Positions 10,900 to 22,362 of a stretch of DNA of 64,000 nt are shown piece by piece; within the stretch, counting starts at the first letter, position 1, and the number at the start of each line of letters is the position of its first letter. The notes under the pieces were generated by a model. The model searched no databases. It was given only the letters and a program-made list of their open reading frames with translations, and was not told the DNA's origin. Source of the DNA: Poa pratensis (taxonomy: Eukaryota; Streptophyta; Magnoliopsida; Poales; Poaceae); the NCBI GenBank assembly GCA_947311845.1, contig CAMZMU010000013.1, positions 2,455,198 to 2,519,197 on the forward strand, written 5' to 3'. The translations under genes were made by a program, and so were the position numbers.

Positions 10900-11372
10900 G
10901 AGGCACTGGGCCGATCACTAGCGTGCCAGGCGCGTGCCGGCCTAGCACGGCCCGACATGACGTAGCGGGCTGGCACGAGGCACGGCCTCACGCCACGGCA
11001 CGGGCCGACCACTAGCGTGCCGGGCTGGCACGAGTTTGGCCTGAAAACATGGTACTGGCTGCTACTACTATCCTTTTCTATTTACTACAGAACAACCCGT
11101 AGCAGCCCTGATCAATGAACAGTCACGTTTTGAATTTTTTTATACGTCTCAAAAAATTCGAAAAAATATATCTGGATGTATCCAACTCTATGCACTACGA
11201 TCGTGCAAATTTTCACTGCGAAATACCTCGTATTTTGGGCTCAGCAAAAAAGACAAATTCAACAAATTTTAGTAGATCGAAACGTGCACTGTCAGGACAC
11301 TGTTCATTGGATCAGTGCTCATGCATGGAGAGGGACATGCCGCCTTGGCCCGTGGCGGCAGGCTGCTGCCAA
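10900..11372. repeat. GC-rich tandem-like repeat and AT-rich MITE-like sequence
   Basis: From 10903 to 11040, motifs such as CACTAGCGTGCC, GGCACGAG and GCACGG recur without a fixed period. The CACTA element at 9584-10899 inserted into this repeat. The AT-rich part 11100-11300 with GTTCATTGGATC resembles degenerate grass repeats. No gene is seen. Confidence 0.35.
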
Positions 11373-11450
11373 GTGGTCCTTTTTGACAATTCGTTCGGAG
11401 GTGGTCCTTTTTGACAATTCACTCGCCGAAGTGGTCCTTTTTGTCAAAAT
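11373..11450 (+). repeat. Short tandem repeat, three copies of 28-30 bp
   Basis: GTGGTCCTTTTTGACAATTC begins at 11373 and 11401, and a close copy begins at 11431. The array directly precedes the F-box-related fragment. Confidence 0.75.
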
Positions 11451-11465
11451 TTCGGAGTCGGGACT

Positions 11466-11884
11466 CTCCGTCGTGGTCGGTGCGCTGTCGCGTCGAAGTG
11501 GGCAGCCTGCCGCGGCCGATTCGTGACGAGCTCAGTGGCAAGCGGGAGATCGTCCCGCTCCGCAGCGTCACCGGCGCAGAGGGGAAGAAGGTCTTGCTCG
11601 CGACGAAACGGCACAAAGTGTTCACATACGAAACCGAGATCGGCGATGTGGAGGAGGTGTTCTCCATGCACGACTATGTCGACGTCCCGCACCGCAACAG
11701 CGAGGCCCAGCTGTTGCTCAACATTGGCCTCCACGAGGAACGCATCGCCGACGTCAGCCGGACGTTGGCCGGTGGCACGAGGCTACGCGTGAAACGCGGC
11801 CGAGACACGGTGGTCGTCGGCAAGCGGGAAGTGTCGCCGGAGGTGTACCAAGAACATGGGGAGCAGGACGAGGATGATCGCTAG
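11466..11884 (+). pseudogene. F-box-associated domain fragment
   Basis: The frame ending at 11884 encodes DELSGKREIVPLRSV, then KVLLATKRHKVFTYETEIGD and FSMHDYVDVPH, and ends LLNIGLHEERIADVS plus a charged tail. This resembles the C-terminal end of grass F-box-associated repeat domains, which act as substrate-recognition parts of SCF ubiquitin ligases. The F-box itself and most of the propeller domain are missing. The 5' part of the open frame (11411-11470) comes from a tandem repeat and is unrelated. GC content is far above that of the flanks, as expected for a grass coding sequence. I regard it as a truncated gene copy. The family call is moderate. Confidence 0.5.
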
Positions 11885-12907
11885 TTTAGAGAATATATCA
11901 TGCATCTTGTCACGTTCTAACTTGTTGAGTAGTATATCCTAGTACTAGTAAATATGCTCGTGGATTGATACCGCGGATGGATTTTTATTAAATATTACTT
12001 TCATAGTCTTTGTCCAATGTCCACATACAAGTGTATATAAATTGAACTCTCTAGCAACAGTTAACAAGTACACGAGAATTGCTCGAATTTAGTGAAAGGA
12101 AGAGCAATGGGCGGATAACTCTTTACAACTTATGTTGATTTTGGTAATTAATCGTCAGTAGATTAAACTCACTGTCAAGTTAACCTGAAATCTCGACCAG
12201 GCGAGCACACCTACGTAAAGCAATATGCCTCAAGATAACAGAAGAAATGTGTCTTTCCAGCAGGTTGATGGAAAAATTTACAAGTGAATCAACCGATGTA
12301 CATACCAGATATATTGTTGTTCCAGATTAAGGCTGCAATCCGATCAATGGGTATGCCCGCTCACTACATCCGACCATGCATAATGGGTAGGGTACGGGTC
12401 GTCAACTTCGTCAACTTTGCCCATGGGTCGCCTGATTATTCAAGGGTAAGATAAGGGCACAAGTTTACGCCCGAGGGTTGCCCATGGTTACCCGATTAAT
12501 ATTATTAATTAATTATATTTTCTTTTTTTTCTCAGTCTATTTTATGATATTTGTTATTTCCTATTTTCTTTTTATTTTTTATTCGTTTTTTGGTAATACC
12601 TGAATATATTTTCTTCTTAACTCTTGAACGTATATATTTTGTACGCGTGAACAATTTTCTCGAACCCTCGAATATTTTGGACCCCGTGTTTTAAAACCTA
12701 CAAACATTTTTCTAAGCCATTTTTTGAATCCATGAACACTTTATTGGAACCGCCCGAATATTTTTTTTGACACATAAGCAATTTTTCGAACCCGCGAACA
12801 ATTTTCAAACCCATGTTTTCGAACACTCGATTATGGTGAACCGTTTTATTATAGGTGAACACTTTTTAATTTATCGTGAACAATTTTTTATGGACAGGAC
12901 TATGTAT
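11885..12907. repeat. AT-rich spacer with degenerate GAACA(n)T repeat
   Basis: No gene is seen. From about 12640 to 12900 the sequence is a degenerate array of phrases such as TTCGAACCC, GTGAACAATTTTT and TATAGGTGAACACTTTTTAA. The same phrase type recurs at 34640-34740 and at 49505-49665. Confidence 0.5.
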
Positions 12908-12999
12908 CAGGCGCCTGCTGATTAGCTTAAGTTGACGCACCTAGCTTGCCGTGTACGCGCGCTCCGCGCGCGACCGTCGCTGTCGAAATTAGCTGGCAC

Positions 13000-14441
13000 A
13001 GCTAATTTGGACCACGTCACGTGCAATCCCCACCACACCCAGCAAAAGCAAGGCAAGCAAAACCACCATGGGACCACCACACCAACCAAAAAGGAAGGCA
13101 AAAGCACATGCACGTCCAAGCCTGGGGCCACATCGATCAAAAGAGACGTCTTCTTCTCCAAGAAGAAAAAGGACAGCAACCCATACCTACCACAGATCGA
13201 AAACGCCACAGCCTTCTTCCCCAGGAGGTCTCATCCCCATGGACGCTTCTGCTAGCTCTACATCACATATAGCCTGAAAGAAGGACACAGGACCAATAAC
13301 AGCAGATAAAGGGAGGCTATCACACCACAGGTAAAAACTCCCTCCTTCAGTAATTTTTGCCTAATTCAGTTTCCCCAAGAAAAACCAACACGAATTTGGG
13401 GGAGAGGGAGCTGCAGACCAAATCAAAGTACATAGACTGATATGTAGTGTAGTTGCACAAAGAGCAACTGAATCTGTGGTCTCATACGCTGTGCTCCTTA
13501 TCTGTGGTCTCTAAGCATGACTTACATCTAGAATAGAATGTGTGCATGTGCTCCTTATCTGTGGTCTCAATGGATGAATTAAAGTGTGATATGAACTCAT
13601 GTTGCTGTCCTATTCCTTATGCATTCATGTATGTTCCTTGAGTTATCTTGTATCCTGATATGCACCCTATGCAGATACTGTGTGAAAACCTGCAGATAGA
13701 ACAAAAGGGGACTAAACCAGGCTGCATAAAACTTGTTTCCTCAAAAGTTATACATGAAGAACCACTAAAGTTATCACTGCAGTAGCACTACATTTACCAC
13801 TGACTAAATCAGGCTACATAAACTTGGTTTTTTTTACATGATTTTGAACAGGGTACTAAATCAGGATACCAAAAACTTGTTTGCTCGAAATTTATCCATG
13901 AACCGTCACTAAATGTACCCATGTACAACAACTAAAGTTACCACCACCTGTAATGTATAGTTACCACACTTCAGTTTTGACATAATGTAGAACATGGAGA
14001 CTATAGTTACCACCTCACTTGTTGCAAGAAAAAGTTGCCATGTAGAACCACTGAAATTATCCATACTGCAGACCTAGCTTTAACACACAAAAAATATTCT
14101 ATAGTTGCCACGTTTGACTTTTGACATGATTTTGAACGGGGGGCAACCATGGATATGGAATCAGAAGACATTGATGTTGACTTGTCACACAACAATGGTG
14201 ATATGGGAGGTGCAGGTAATTGAGTTACCCCCGTGACAAAATAGCTAATGTTACCAATCACATGTTACTTAAGTTACCAATGCATACCACCATTAGTTAC
14301 CAGGGGCAAAAAGCTAATGTTACCAGGAACAAAAAACATCAGTTAGCCGATGTCTGAACCATTACTTATCACACCTAGTAAGATGATGAATGGGAAATTA
14401 AGCTGATAAAATGTTTCACATCAGGTGCAGGTGGGTATGAA
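13000..14441. other. MULE left non-coding region
   Basis: GC-rich at the outer edge, including an inverted repeat AAATTAGCT/AGCTAATTT at about 12986-13008. From 13740 it turns into AT-rich sequence full of the phrase AGTTACCA and variants. This phrase is also dense in the other non-coding parts of the element (17040-17460, 18480-18620, 19850-20340, 31010-31345, 32880-33120). Confidence 0.5.
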
Positions 14442-16840
14442 GTGTTCCCAGGGGCTGATAACATGGAAAACGTGTCTGCAAGTGGCGTTCAAGCGACAAA
14501 AACTGGAGAAACGATTGAAGAGCATACTATTGGCACTGATGAGTCAGGCCAGCACAATGGGGGAGATGCAACTGTTGACGCAAGCTCAACGCCGCAACCG
14601 CCAACGTTGCACATGCGTTTCGAAACTTTTGAAGCTGCCAGGGATCACTATCTAGAGTACTCGCTACGGAAAGGTTTCAGTGTTCGGATTGCTTGGTCAA
14701 GGAAGGATGATGAAAATGAATATCATAAAGTCTTCCATGTGTGCACCAAGGCTGGTAAGACCTGTGTGCCAAAGGAAGACACGCTGAATCCAAGGTCAGT
14801 TGTGAAGAAGAGGAAGAGGAGTACAATCCCCAGGACTGGATGCCAGGCTCACATGTACATAAAAAAGATTGAAGGCTGGTTCCGTGTTGTGCAAGCCTGC
14901 AACGAACACAACTACCCGCTGATCAGAAAGCCATCCCTAACTAAGTTCTTGCGCGCACACCGCAACATCCCTCCAGAGGAACAGAAATTCATCAAGATGC
15001 TGCACGCCTGCAACATTCCAACGTGCCGGCAAATGCAACTAATGTCCAGGTTCCACGGTAAACGTGAAAATGTACCGTACACAGACAAGGATCTGGCAAA
15101 CTTGAGAGCATCTTTCCGACATAAACACAAGGTCAAAGACATGGAACTTTGTTTGGAATACTTCCAGAAGATGGAGAAGAAATATAAGGATTTCTTCTAC
15201 AAAAATCAAACTGGATGAAGATGACTGTGTTGAGAGGATGTACTGGATAGACGGTGTATCACGTCGATCATACCCACATTTCGCAGACTGCATCTCATTC
15301 GATGCAACATATCTCACAAATACCTACAAGATGCCCTGTGCACCATTCATCGGGATCAACAACTATGGGCAGTCCGTGCAATTTGGATGCGGATTCTTGT
15401 GCAATGAACTCATAGACAGCTATGTGTGGCTGATGGAAACCTTCCTAGAAGCAATCGGTGGATTGGCACAGAAATGCATAATAACCGACCAGGACTTTGC
15501 TATGCGTGCAGCCATTGACCAGATTTTCAAGCAGGCAATACACAGAAACTGCAGGTGGCACGTGGTGCAGAATTTAACAGAGAAAATGGGGTCATACATG
15601 GCAACACACCCTGATCTGCATGACGCATTTAACGCATGTGTGAACAGCAGCTTGACACCACAGGAGTTTGAGGATAACTGGGAAGCAATGATTGAAGCAC
15701 ATGGAGAACGTGGGAACACGGATCTGTATGCAATTTGGAGCACAGGAAATGCTGGGTTCCAGCCTACTTTATCCACGCCTTCTTCCCCTTCCTGCAGACC
15801 ACATCAAGGAGCGAGGGATTCAACGCAGTTCTGAAGAGATATGTCACCCCAAAAAACTCTATCCTCGATTTCCTACAACAGTACGAGTCGCTGCAGGATA
15901 AGATACTGAATGCAGAGAGGAAAGCAGAAGTAGAAACAGCTCTGAGAGAAGTAGACCTGTGGTGTCCTCGCAGCCCTATAGAGAGACAAATGGCTAAAGC
16001 ATACACTAGGAAAATTTTCAACCAGTTCCAATGGGAACTGAGGGAGACTATGTCATACTTTTGCCAGCACCAAGGAGGGTATCTGTATGAACTGTCCATA
16101 GTGGATTTTCCTGTTCCGCACTATGGGTCCAGAAACTACTTGGTGATTGCGAACCCTGAAGCGGGAACTTTCTCATGTAACTACTATAAGTTTGAGTGTG
16201 ACGGAGTTCTATGCTGCCACGTGCTAAAGGTCATGATACAACTAAATGTGCGTCAAATGCCAGACCAGTACATCCTGAAAAGGTGGGGCTGGCAGCTGAA
16301 GCTGCCCTGGGTGACCCGGACCCTAATGCCCAATATTCTGCTCCGCGTCACGCGATGTCAGCAGAAGCAAGGAGCATGCTGGCAATGGCTTCAATGAAGG
16401 ATGATTTCAGAAAAGTTGCAAAGGTGGCGTGCTTGGCTGACGATACAATACGTATAATCAAGACACACATGAGGAATATGAAAGAAGAAATTAACCTATG
16501 GCTAAAAAGACAGGACAAGAAGGCAAAAGATGCAGCAGCTGAAGCCTCGACTATGCCAAGTATGCCGTCATTTAGCGCACCAAACCCACATGTCCAACAG
16601 TCAAGCAACAACACAGCGGATCTGCCCGGATCAAGCACTTCAGGAACCAGGATGAAAATAGGAAACCCACCAAGGTCTAACACCAAAGGAAGGCCATGCG
16701 AAGTAGCAAATAAAAATCCGCTAGATGTCGCAACAAAGAAACCCAGAAAGTGCAGCGGATGTGGCTCCACACAGCACACAATTCGGGGTTGCCCAGATAG
16801 ACTAAAGAAGATGGGGCTTCAAGCAGGAAATAGCGTATGA
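14442..16840 (+). pseudogene. FAR1-type MULE transposase, three frameshifts
   Basis: The gene would act as the element's transposase, cutting and inserting DNA in the nucleus. The first frame (14442-15218) carries the FAR1 DNA-binding region (FETFEAARDHYLEYSLRKGF and GCQAHMYIKK). The second (from about 15206) has the MULE core: CISFDATY with the first aspartate, ITDQDFAM with the second, and HRNCRWHVV. The third (to about 16290) supplies RSEGFNAVLKRYV and the SWIM zinc finger (YKFECDGVLCCHVLKV). The last (to 16840) has a helical stretch and the zinc knuckle CSGCGSTQHTIRGCP. Changes of frame occur at the A-run 15201-15205, near 15736, and at the G-run near 16284. No intron is seen. With three frameshifts the copy is probably dead, unless they are sequencing errors. 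Confidence 0.85.
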
Positions 16841-17057
16841 AAAAATCCGCACCAAAATCTTGCAACACCAAAGAAAAAAATGCTACTGTAGGGGTCAAAA
16901 CAGATAGTTACACCCGCATGAAATCAGATATAACATTTTTTGTAAGAATTGTATCGCCTAAATTCTGGCTAGAAGATGTCCTTTATATTATGCAAACATG
17001 TATCCCCCCACCCCCCCTCTTATACTGGGATTTACCCACCGACTCACATTTTAAGTT

Positions 17058-17290
17058 ACCATGTTGTTCTAACTAACTTTACCATGTGGTTTTGCTAAAA
17101 AGTCAGCGAACATGAGAATGAAAAATGTCCTGGCTCATAAGTAAAGTTATCAGACAACTTATACTGAATTTACCACGTTGTTCTAACTAACTTTACCATG
17201 TGGTTTTGCTAAAAATTACAACCAACATTAGAATGAAAAATGTCCTGGCGCATAAGTAAAAAAGTTACCAGACGCCTTATACTGAATTTA
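17058..17290 (+). repeat. Tandem repeat, two copies of ~115 bp
   Basis: The phrase TGTTCTAACTAACTTTACCA, then AGAATGAAAAATGTCCTGGC and a piece ending TTATACTGAATTTACCA, occurs twice in a row. It lies between the transposase and the protease gene, in the space where both transcripts would end. Confidence 0.6.
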
Positions 17291-17693
17291 CCATACGGTT
17301 CAAACTAAAAATTACCATGTGGTTTTTTTGCTAAAAAATATCATGCAAATTACCAGGTGGTTTTTTCCATGATTTTTTAACTAAAGTTACCATGTTGATG
17401 TAACTAAAGTGATCATGAGATTATAAGTAAGTTATACCATTCATCCAACAAATGTGAAAAGAATTTACACCATAAAATTTAGAATGAAAACAACAAGGGG
17501 TAAGTATGCAATACCTCAAAAAGCATATTTGTCAAGAAGAAACCTCCATTCTTTAAGCTTATTTTCTCCATGCTCCAGCCACCTTACTGCCAGTACCTTC
17601 CTTAATTCTGGGATCTGATCAAATGTTATGGCAGGCGAAACACGTCCATCCCACAGTTCAAGGAACTTAAGAGTGAAGAAACCACAATCAAAC

Positions 17694-17809
17694 CTGTAGG
17701 AAAGAAGACAAAAAAGCAATGAAAATTAACTAGTGGTTATGATAATGCCACATCAAAAATACAAAGAGCTGTGAGAAAATTATTACATGACAGATAAAAA
17801 AAAACTTAC
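17694..17809 (-). other. Intron inside the C48 catalytic domain
   Basis: Donor GTAAGT directly follows codons for PKQNN and acceptor TTTCCTACAG precedes codons for FDCGFF. Joining keeps the frame (phase 2 to 1), so the intron is well supported. Confidence 0.85.
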
Positions 17810-19764
17810 TCATTATTTTGCTTTGGTGCAGGAATGTACACCAACTCGTAATCTTGAATTTGTTTTCTAGAATCTTTGTAATTAACAAGGAACATCTCTT
17901 TCATCGCATCCATCAGCCTGGTAGCATGATCGATCATTCCAACATCATCTGGGCCACGAACGGAATCAAGAATCTCAAACCTTTTTGCGCCTAGATTCAA
18001 CGACAGCATATACCAATGTGACAAAGCCTAAGCAGATGTTCCAAGCTTCTGAAGTACAGGGAAACAAAGCTAGCAAGTGGAAAAAATGCTTGATCATGTA
18101 TAAGCCACGAAAAATAAAATGCAAAAACAAAGCACGCAAAAGTAATCTGGTGGAAAATGCAGAAAAATGAACGGACATGGACGCACCAAGTTTTTGTGGC
18201 TAAGCTTGTAGTTGTCGTCTTTCCGGAAGTACTTCTTCAAAACATTTGTTTGGAATTAAGGATCAAGCAGATATGATGACACAATCCAGGGGAATATGAC
18301 CTTGCTTTTGTCAGCACAAGATTGTTGATGGAAATATACTCCGATTTCAACAGCAGTGTTTGATAGCTCACCATTAGGTTTCACACTATCAGCAAGCTCA
18401 CCCGCTGACACAAACGTAGGACCAATTTCTAAAATTATAGTGATGCAAACAGAGAATAACAAAATGTCACATAAACATTGGTATATGCACTGTAGTTACC
18501 CAACATATTATGAACTTGCTTTTGTTACCACTCAGAAAGCACTGTAGTTACCCAACATAAACAATTATAGTTACCAACAACAAAAGAATAAAGTTACCAC
18601 CACAAAATAAAAACAAGGGTTACCACACCAGAAAGCATTATAGTTACATACTCTTTAAGCCTCGACACTTTGGAAGATCTGGTATGTATAATAAGCTTCT
18701 GGTACAAGGCGTCTTGATGAGCAGTGCTTCTGATATTAATGTAAGGAGGCAGTAGGTACTGGGAAGGTTGAACAACTCTCTCCATACGAATCCTGGACTT
18801 TGGAGTTCTGCTAGCAATATCTATAATGTAAGGTGGAGCAGCCATTGCTGGAGTGCAAAAAACTTGCACATCTACATCAGAAATGAAGGTGAAGGGTTAA
18901 TCATGCTGCACATGTGTACAAAAAAAAGCAGTAAATGACCTGAATTTAAACTATATACAGTACTTGAGAAATCAATGTGTATTACCTTCAGATCCACTGC
19001 TTTTTCCCACTGGAAATGATATACTTATACTGCAAGACTTTTGAACTGCCATCTTCTCACCCAGCAAATCATCAAGTGAAATAACTCCAGAAACATCGTT
19101 GACATGCGATTTGCCCTTATCACGAGATGATAGCACATTGGGAGCTATAAAAGAAGAAGAAAAAGGGAAAAGAAGAAAAATGTAATGAAAATAGAAGAAA
19201 AAAGGTGGCCCCCACGTGGATAAAAAAATACCACATGTTAATCACCAACAAAAAGAAAACAGTTCAAAAATAAATAAATTGATCACCAAGAAAATGTGCA
19301 AATCAAGCACATCGAAACTCAGAACTGAAGAATTGTGAGCATCACACAACAAAAACCAATCAACTCAATCAAGAAAATAAAAATAACTTATGAGACACAC
19401 GTTATTACAACATAAAAGATACGGGAACAGTCATTGAGTTTTATACATTGTAATAAGTACGCTTTACAAAAGCGTTAAGCAACCGTTACTTAAAACATTC
19501 TGATAATAGACAAAAGATCCCTACAACCACCACCGCCCCACCACAACCCCGAAAAGTCCCCCTACCCATAAGGATCTTCAATTCTTGATGATTTTGATGG
19601 AGACACAATAACTACTTCGGAGCCTGTGCCTCATCGTTGACCACGTCTGTCGCGCCATGCGTGGATAAGTATGGATAACACACCGTAAAATAAAATCTGC
19701 ACAACAAAAAGGTGCCCACGAAATGGCAACAAAGACATGAATAGTAGAGAAACAAAAAGCAAAC

Positions 19765-20420
19765 ATTATTACGAGCAATATAAAAAGCTAAGAAGTTGTC
19801 ACGCTTACATCATTAAAAGTACGCGCGTGGTACACAAAGAAAACAAGAAAGTTACCAGGCTAAATACAATTAACTTACCAAGCATACAACAGTGAAATTA
19901 ACAGGTAGTACATGATAAAAAAGTTACAAAAAATGGAGGGCATTAAACAATAAAAAGTTACCATGCTACTAGCATTGAATTTACCACATAAACCCTATAG
20001 AGTTATCAGGCAGTACAAAATTATTTAAACTTGGTCATTAACACAATAAAAAACCCAGGCCACTGAAAAAATAGAACACACCATGCATATTTTTATTATT
20101 AGCAACATAAAAAAGCTAAGAAGTTGACACGCTTACATCATTAAAAGTGCGCACGTGGTATACAAAGAAAAAAGGAAAGTTACCAGGCTAAGTACAATCA
20201 AGTTACCAAGCATCCAAACAGTTAAAATATCAGGCAGTACAGGATTAAAAAGTTACAAAAAAATGGAGTGCATTAAGCAATCAAAGTTACCATGCTACTA
20301 GCATTGAATTTACCCACATAACCCTAATAAAGTTATCAGGCAGTACAAAATGATTTAAACTTGGTCATTAACACAATTAAAAAGCCTGGCATTTACAACT
20401 GAAAAAGAGGACACAACATG
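19765..20420. repeat. Tandem duplication of ~328 bp
   Basis: AAGCTAAGAAGTTG occurs at 19785 and 20113, and most of the following 300 bases match in order, through TTAAACTTGGTCATTAACAC. The duplication lies in an intron-like part of the protease gene. The SINE inserted just after the second copy. Confidence 0.75.
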
Positions 20421-20434
20421 CATATTTTTCATTA

Positions 20435-20622
20435 AAAAAAAAAAGGGCAGCCCCGGTGCAGTAGCTCCCGCTTGCGCAGGGTCCGGGGAAGGGTCCGACC
20501 ACTTTGGGTCTTTAGTACGCAGCCTTTCCCTGCATTTCTGCAAGAGGCTGTTTCCAGGACTTGAACCCGTGACCTCATGGTCACAAGGCAGCAGCTGTTA
20601 CCGCTGCGCCAAGGCTCCCCTT
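20435..20622 (-). mobile_element. Au-type SINE with 14-bp target duplication
   Basis: Read on the minus strand it starts GGGGAGCCTTGGCGCAGCGG, where TGGCGCAGCGG is the tRNA-like A box. The B box GGTTCAAGTCC lies at 20567-20557. The body of about 188 bp ends in a T-run, as Au SINEs do. The same 14 bases, CATATTTTTCATTA, flank both sides (20421-20434 and 20623-20636). Au SINEs are short tRNA-derived retroposons of grasses, copied by LINE enzymes. This copy is a clean insertion in an intron-like part of the protease gene. Confidence 0.93.
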
Positions 20623-20755
20623 CATATTTTTCATTACTCAAAAAAAATGTTAGAGAACTTACCAGTGGATGTAGGCAGCGCATACGACAAAGGGAGCACA
20701 TCTTTAGTAACAAATGGTGCGTCAGTCGTCAAAGTAGTACTTGCTTCTGGAATAT

Positions 20756-22341
20756 TGATGTCTACGCACGCTTCTATTCCTGTAGACAGTGTTGGGCCTC
20801 CAAGAGCAGAGGTTTGTAGAACAGCAGCAAGTTTCCCTTAAGTGAATCACCCAAGGTTTATCGAACTCAGGGAGGTAGAGGTCAAAGATATCCCTCTCAA
20901 GCAACCCTGCAATTAAGATACAAGAAGTCTCTTGTGTCCCCAACACACCCAATACACTTGTCAATGTATAGGTGCACTAGTTCGGCGAAGAGATAGTGAA
21001 ATACAAGTGATATGGATGATTATAAGTAGTAACTGCAATCTGAAATAAAGATGGCAGCAAGCAAACATGTAGCAGAACTTGTTGTAAACGGTGTTTCAAT
21101 GCTTAGAAACAAGGCCTAGGGATCATACTTTCACTAGTGGACACTCTCAACAATGATCTCATAACTGAATAAGTAAAAGCTACTCTTAAACACTCTCTTG
21201 TTGGATAACAAACACCATTCATTGTGTAGGGCTACAAAAGCACACCTCAAGCCGGAGTAAACAAGCGCCACAACGTCATAAAGGAATCACACACGGTGCA
21301 CACACTGTCACCTTTACACCGTGGAGAGTACCGGAGTTCATATTAAAGTAACCTATAGAGTGCATAATAGATAAAGAGTAACATCTACATATTCAACTAG
21401 ATTAGCACAACTGAACACAAGTAAATACTGCTCGGGATTATTCTCCTTCTTGATGAAGCAAGAGTACTATGCGTAGGGCTGCAAAAGCACACCTCAAAGT
21501 CTGAGTAAACAAACACCACAATTCCCAAGAATAAGCCATGATAAATGTCTAAATTATTCATAGAGTCACACAAGTACCCACACTGTCACCTTGATACCGT
21601 GTTGTCACAATGACTCCAGAAACTAGACAAAATCACTTGAGTAGCATAAACATTATTAATGTATTCAGCGATACTAGCAATACACATGATCACATAAAGA
21701 TCACACCATGGAGAGAGAGATGAACCACATAGCTACCGGTAGAGCCCTCAGCCTCGGGGAGAACTACTCCCTCCTCATCATGGGAGTCAGCAGCGGCGAT
21801 GAAGATGGCGGTGGTGTCGATGGAGATGACTCCGGGGGCAATTCCCCGTCCCGGCAGCGTGCCGGAACAGAGACTTCTGTCCCCCGAAACTTGTCGTCGA
21901 TGGCGGCGGCGCTGCGGAACTCTTCTGGAAATATGACTTGGTTTTTAGGGTTTTCGCGTCTGAGGCAATATATAGGCGAAGGGGCGATGTCGGCGGAGGT
22001 CCTGGGCTCCCTCCTCACCTCCCGGCGCGCCTGTGGGCCCAGCCCGCGAGCAGGTGTTTGGAGGCCGTGGGCCTCCCCCTGGCTTGCCCTTCTGGCTCCG
22101 TGTGTCCCTCGGAAAAATAGGAGGTTTGGCTTTTGTTTCGTCGAATTCCGAGAATATTGCCCGAACAGCTTTTCTGGAACCAAAAACAGCAGAAAACAGG
22201 AACTGGCACTGTGGCATCTTGTTAATAGGTTAGTCCCAGAAAATGTATAATAATGATATATAATGCATATAAAACATGTGACAATGATACATAAAACAAG
22301 CATGAAACATCAGAAATTATAGATACGTTGGAGACGTATCA
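20756..22341 (-). repeat. 3' LTR of the nested retrotransposon
   Basis: It runs from TGATGTCTACGC to GGAGACGTATCA on the plus strand, with TG...CA ends. A GC-rich part at 21700-22110 gives open frames on both strands that are only LTR sequence, because the same frames recur in the other LTR. Confidence 0.95.
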
Positions 22342-22362
22342 AGCATCCCCAAGCTTAGTTCC
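22342..22362 (-). other. Polypurine tract
   Basis: On the minus strand the sequence AAGCTTGGGGATGCT sits directly before the 3' LTR and would prime plus-strand DNA synthesis. The same motif recurs near 24460, 24518 and 25925. Confidence 0.75.

Larger units (their letters stand above)
17516..20755 (-). pseudogene. Ulp1-type (C48) protease gene, 3' half
   Basis: This is the catalytic half of a SUMO-protease-like enzyme on the minus strand. Exon blocks, read from high to low coordinate, lie at 20755-20665, about 19140-18990, 18870-18655, 18460-18265, 18040-17810 and 17693-17516. The block at 18870 reads PPYIIDIASRTPKSRIRMER. The block at 18020 has SHWYMLSLNLG and RFEILDSVRG, giving the catalytic His and Asp. 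The last two blocks join across a 116-bp intron (17809-17694, donor GTAAGT, acceptor CCTACAG) to give KQNNEFDCGFF with the catalytic Gln and Cys. The active site is thus complete. The gene is split in an exon by the retrotransposon at 20756-27871, hence the pseudogene call. ULP-like genes in MULEs are known, but their role in transposition is not settled. Confidence 0.8.

Noticed and set aside
20435..20622. A tRNA gene, because of the A and B boxes
   Set aside because: The sequence lacks a full cloverleaf, goes on for about 110 bases past the B box and ends in a T-run with target duplications; it is a SINE.
21708..22303. Frames of ~180 aa on both strands
   Set aside because: They lie within an LTR and recur in the other LTR with indels that break the frames, so they are not genes.
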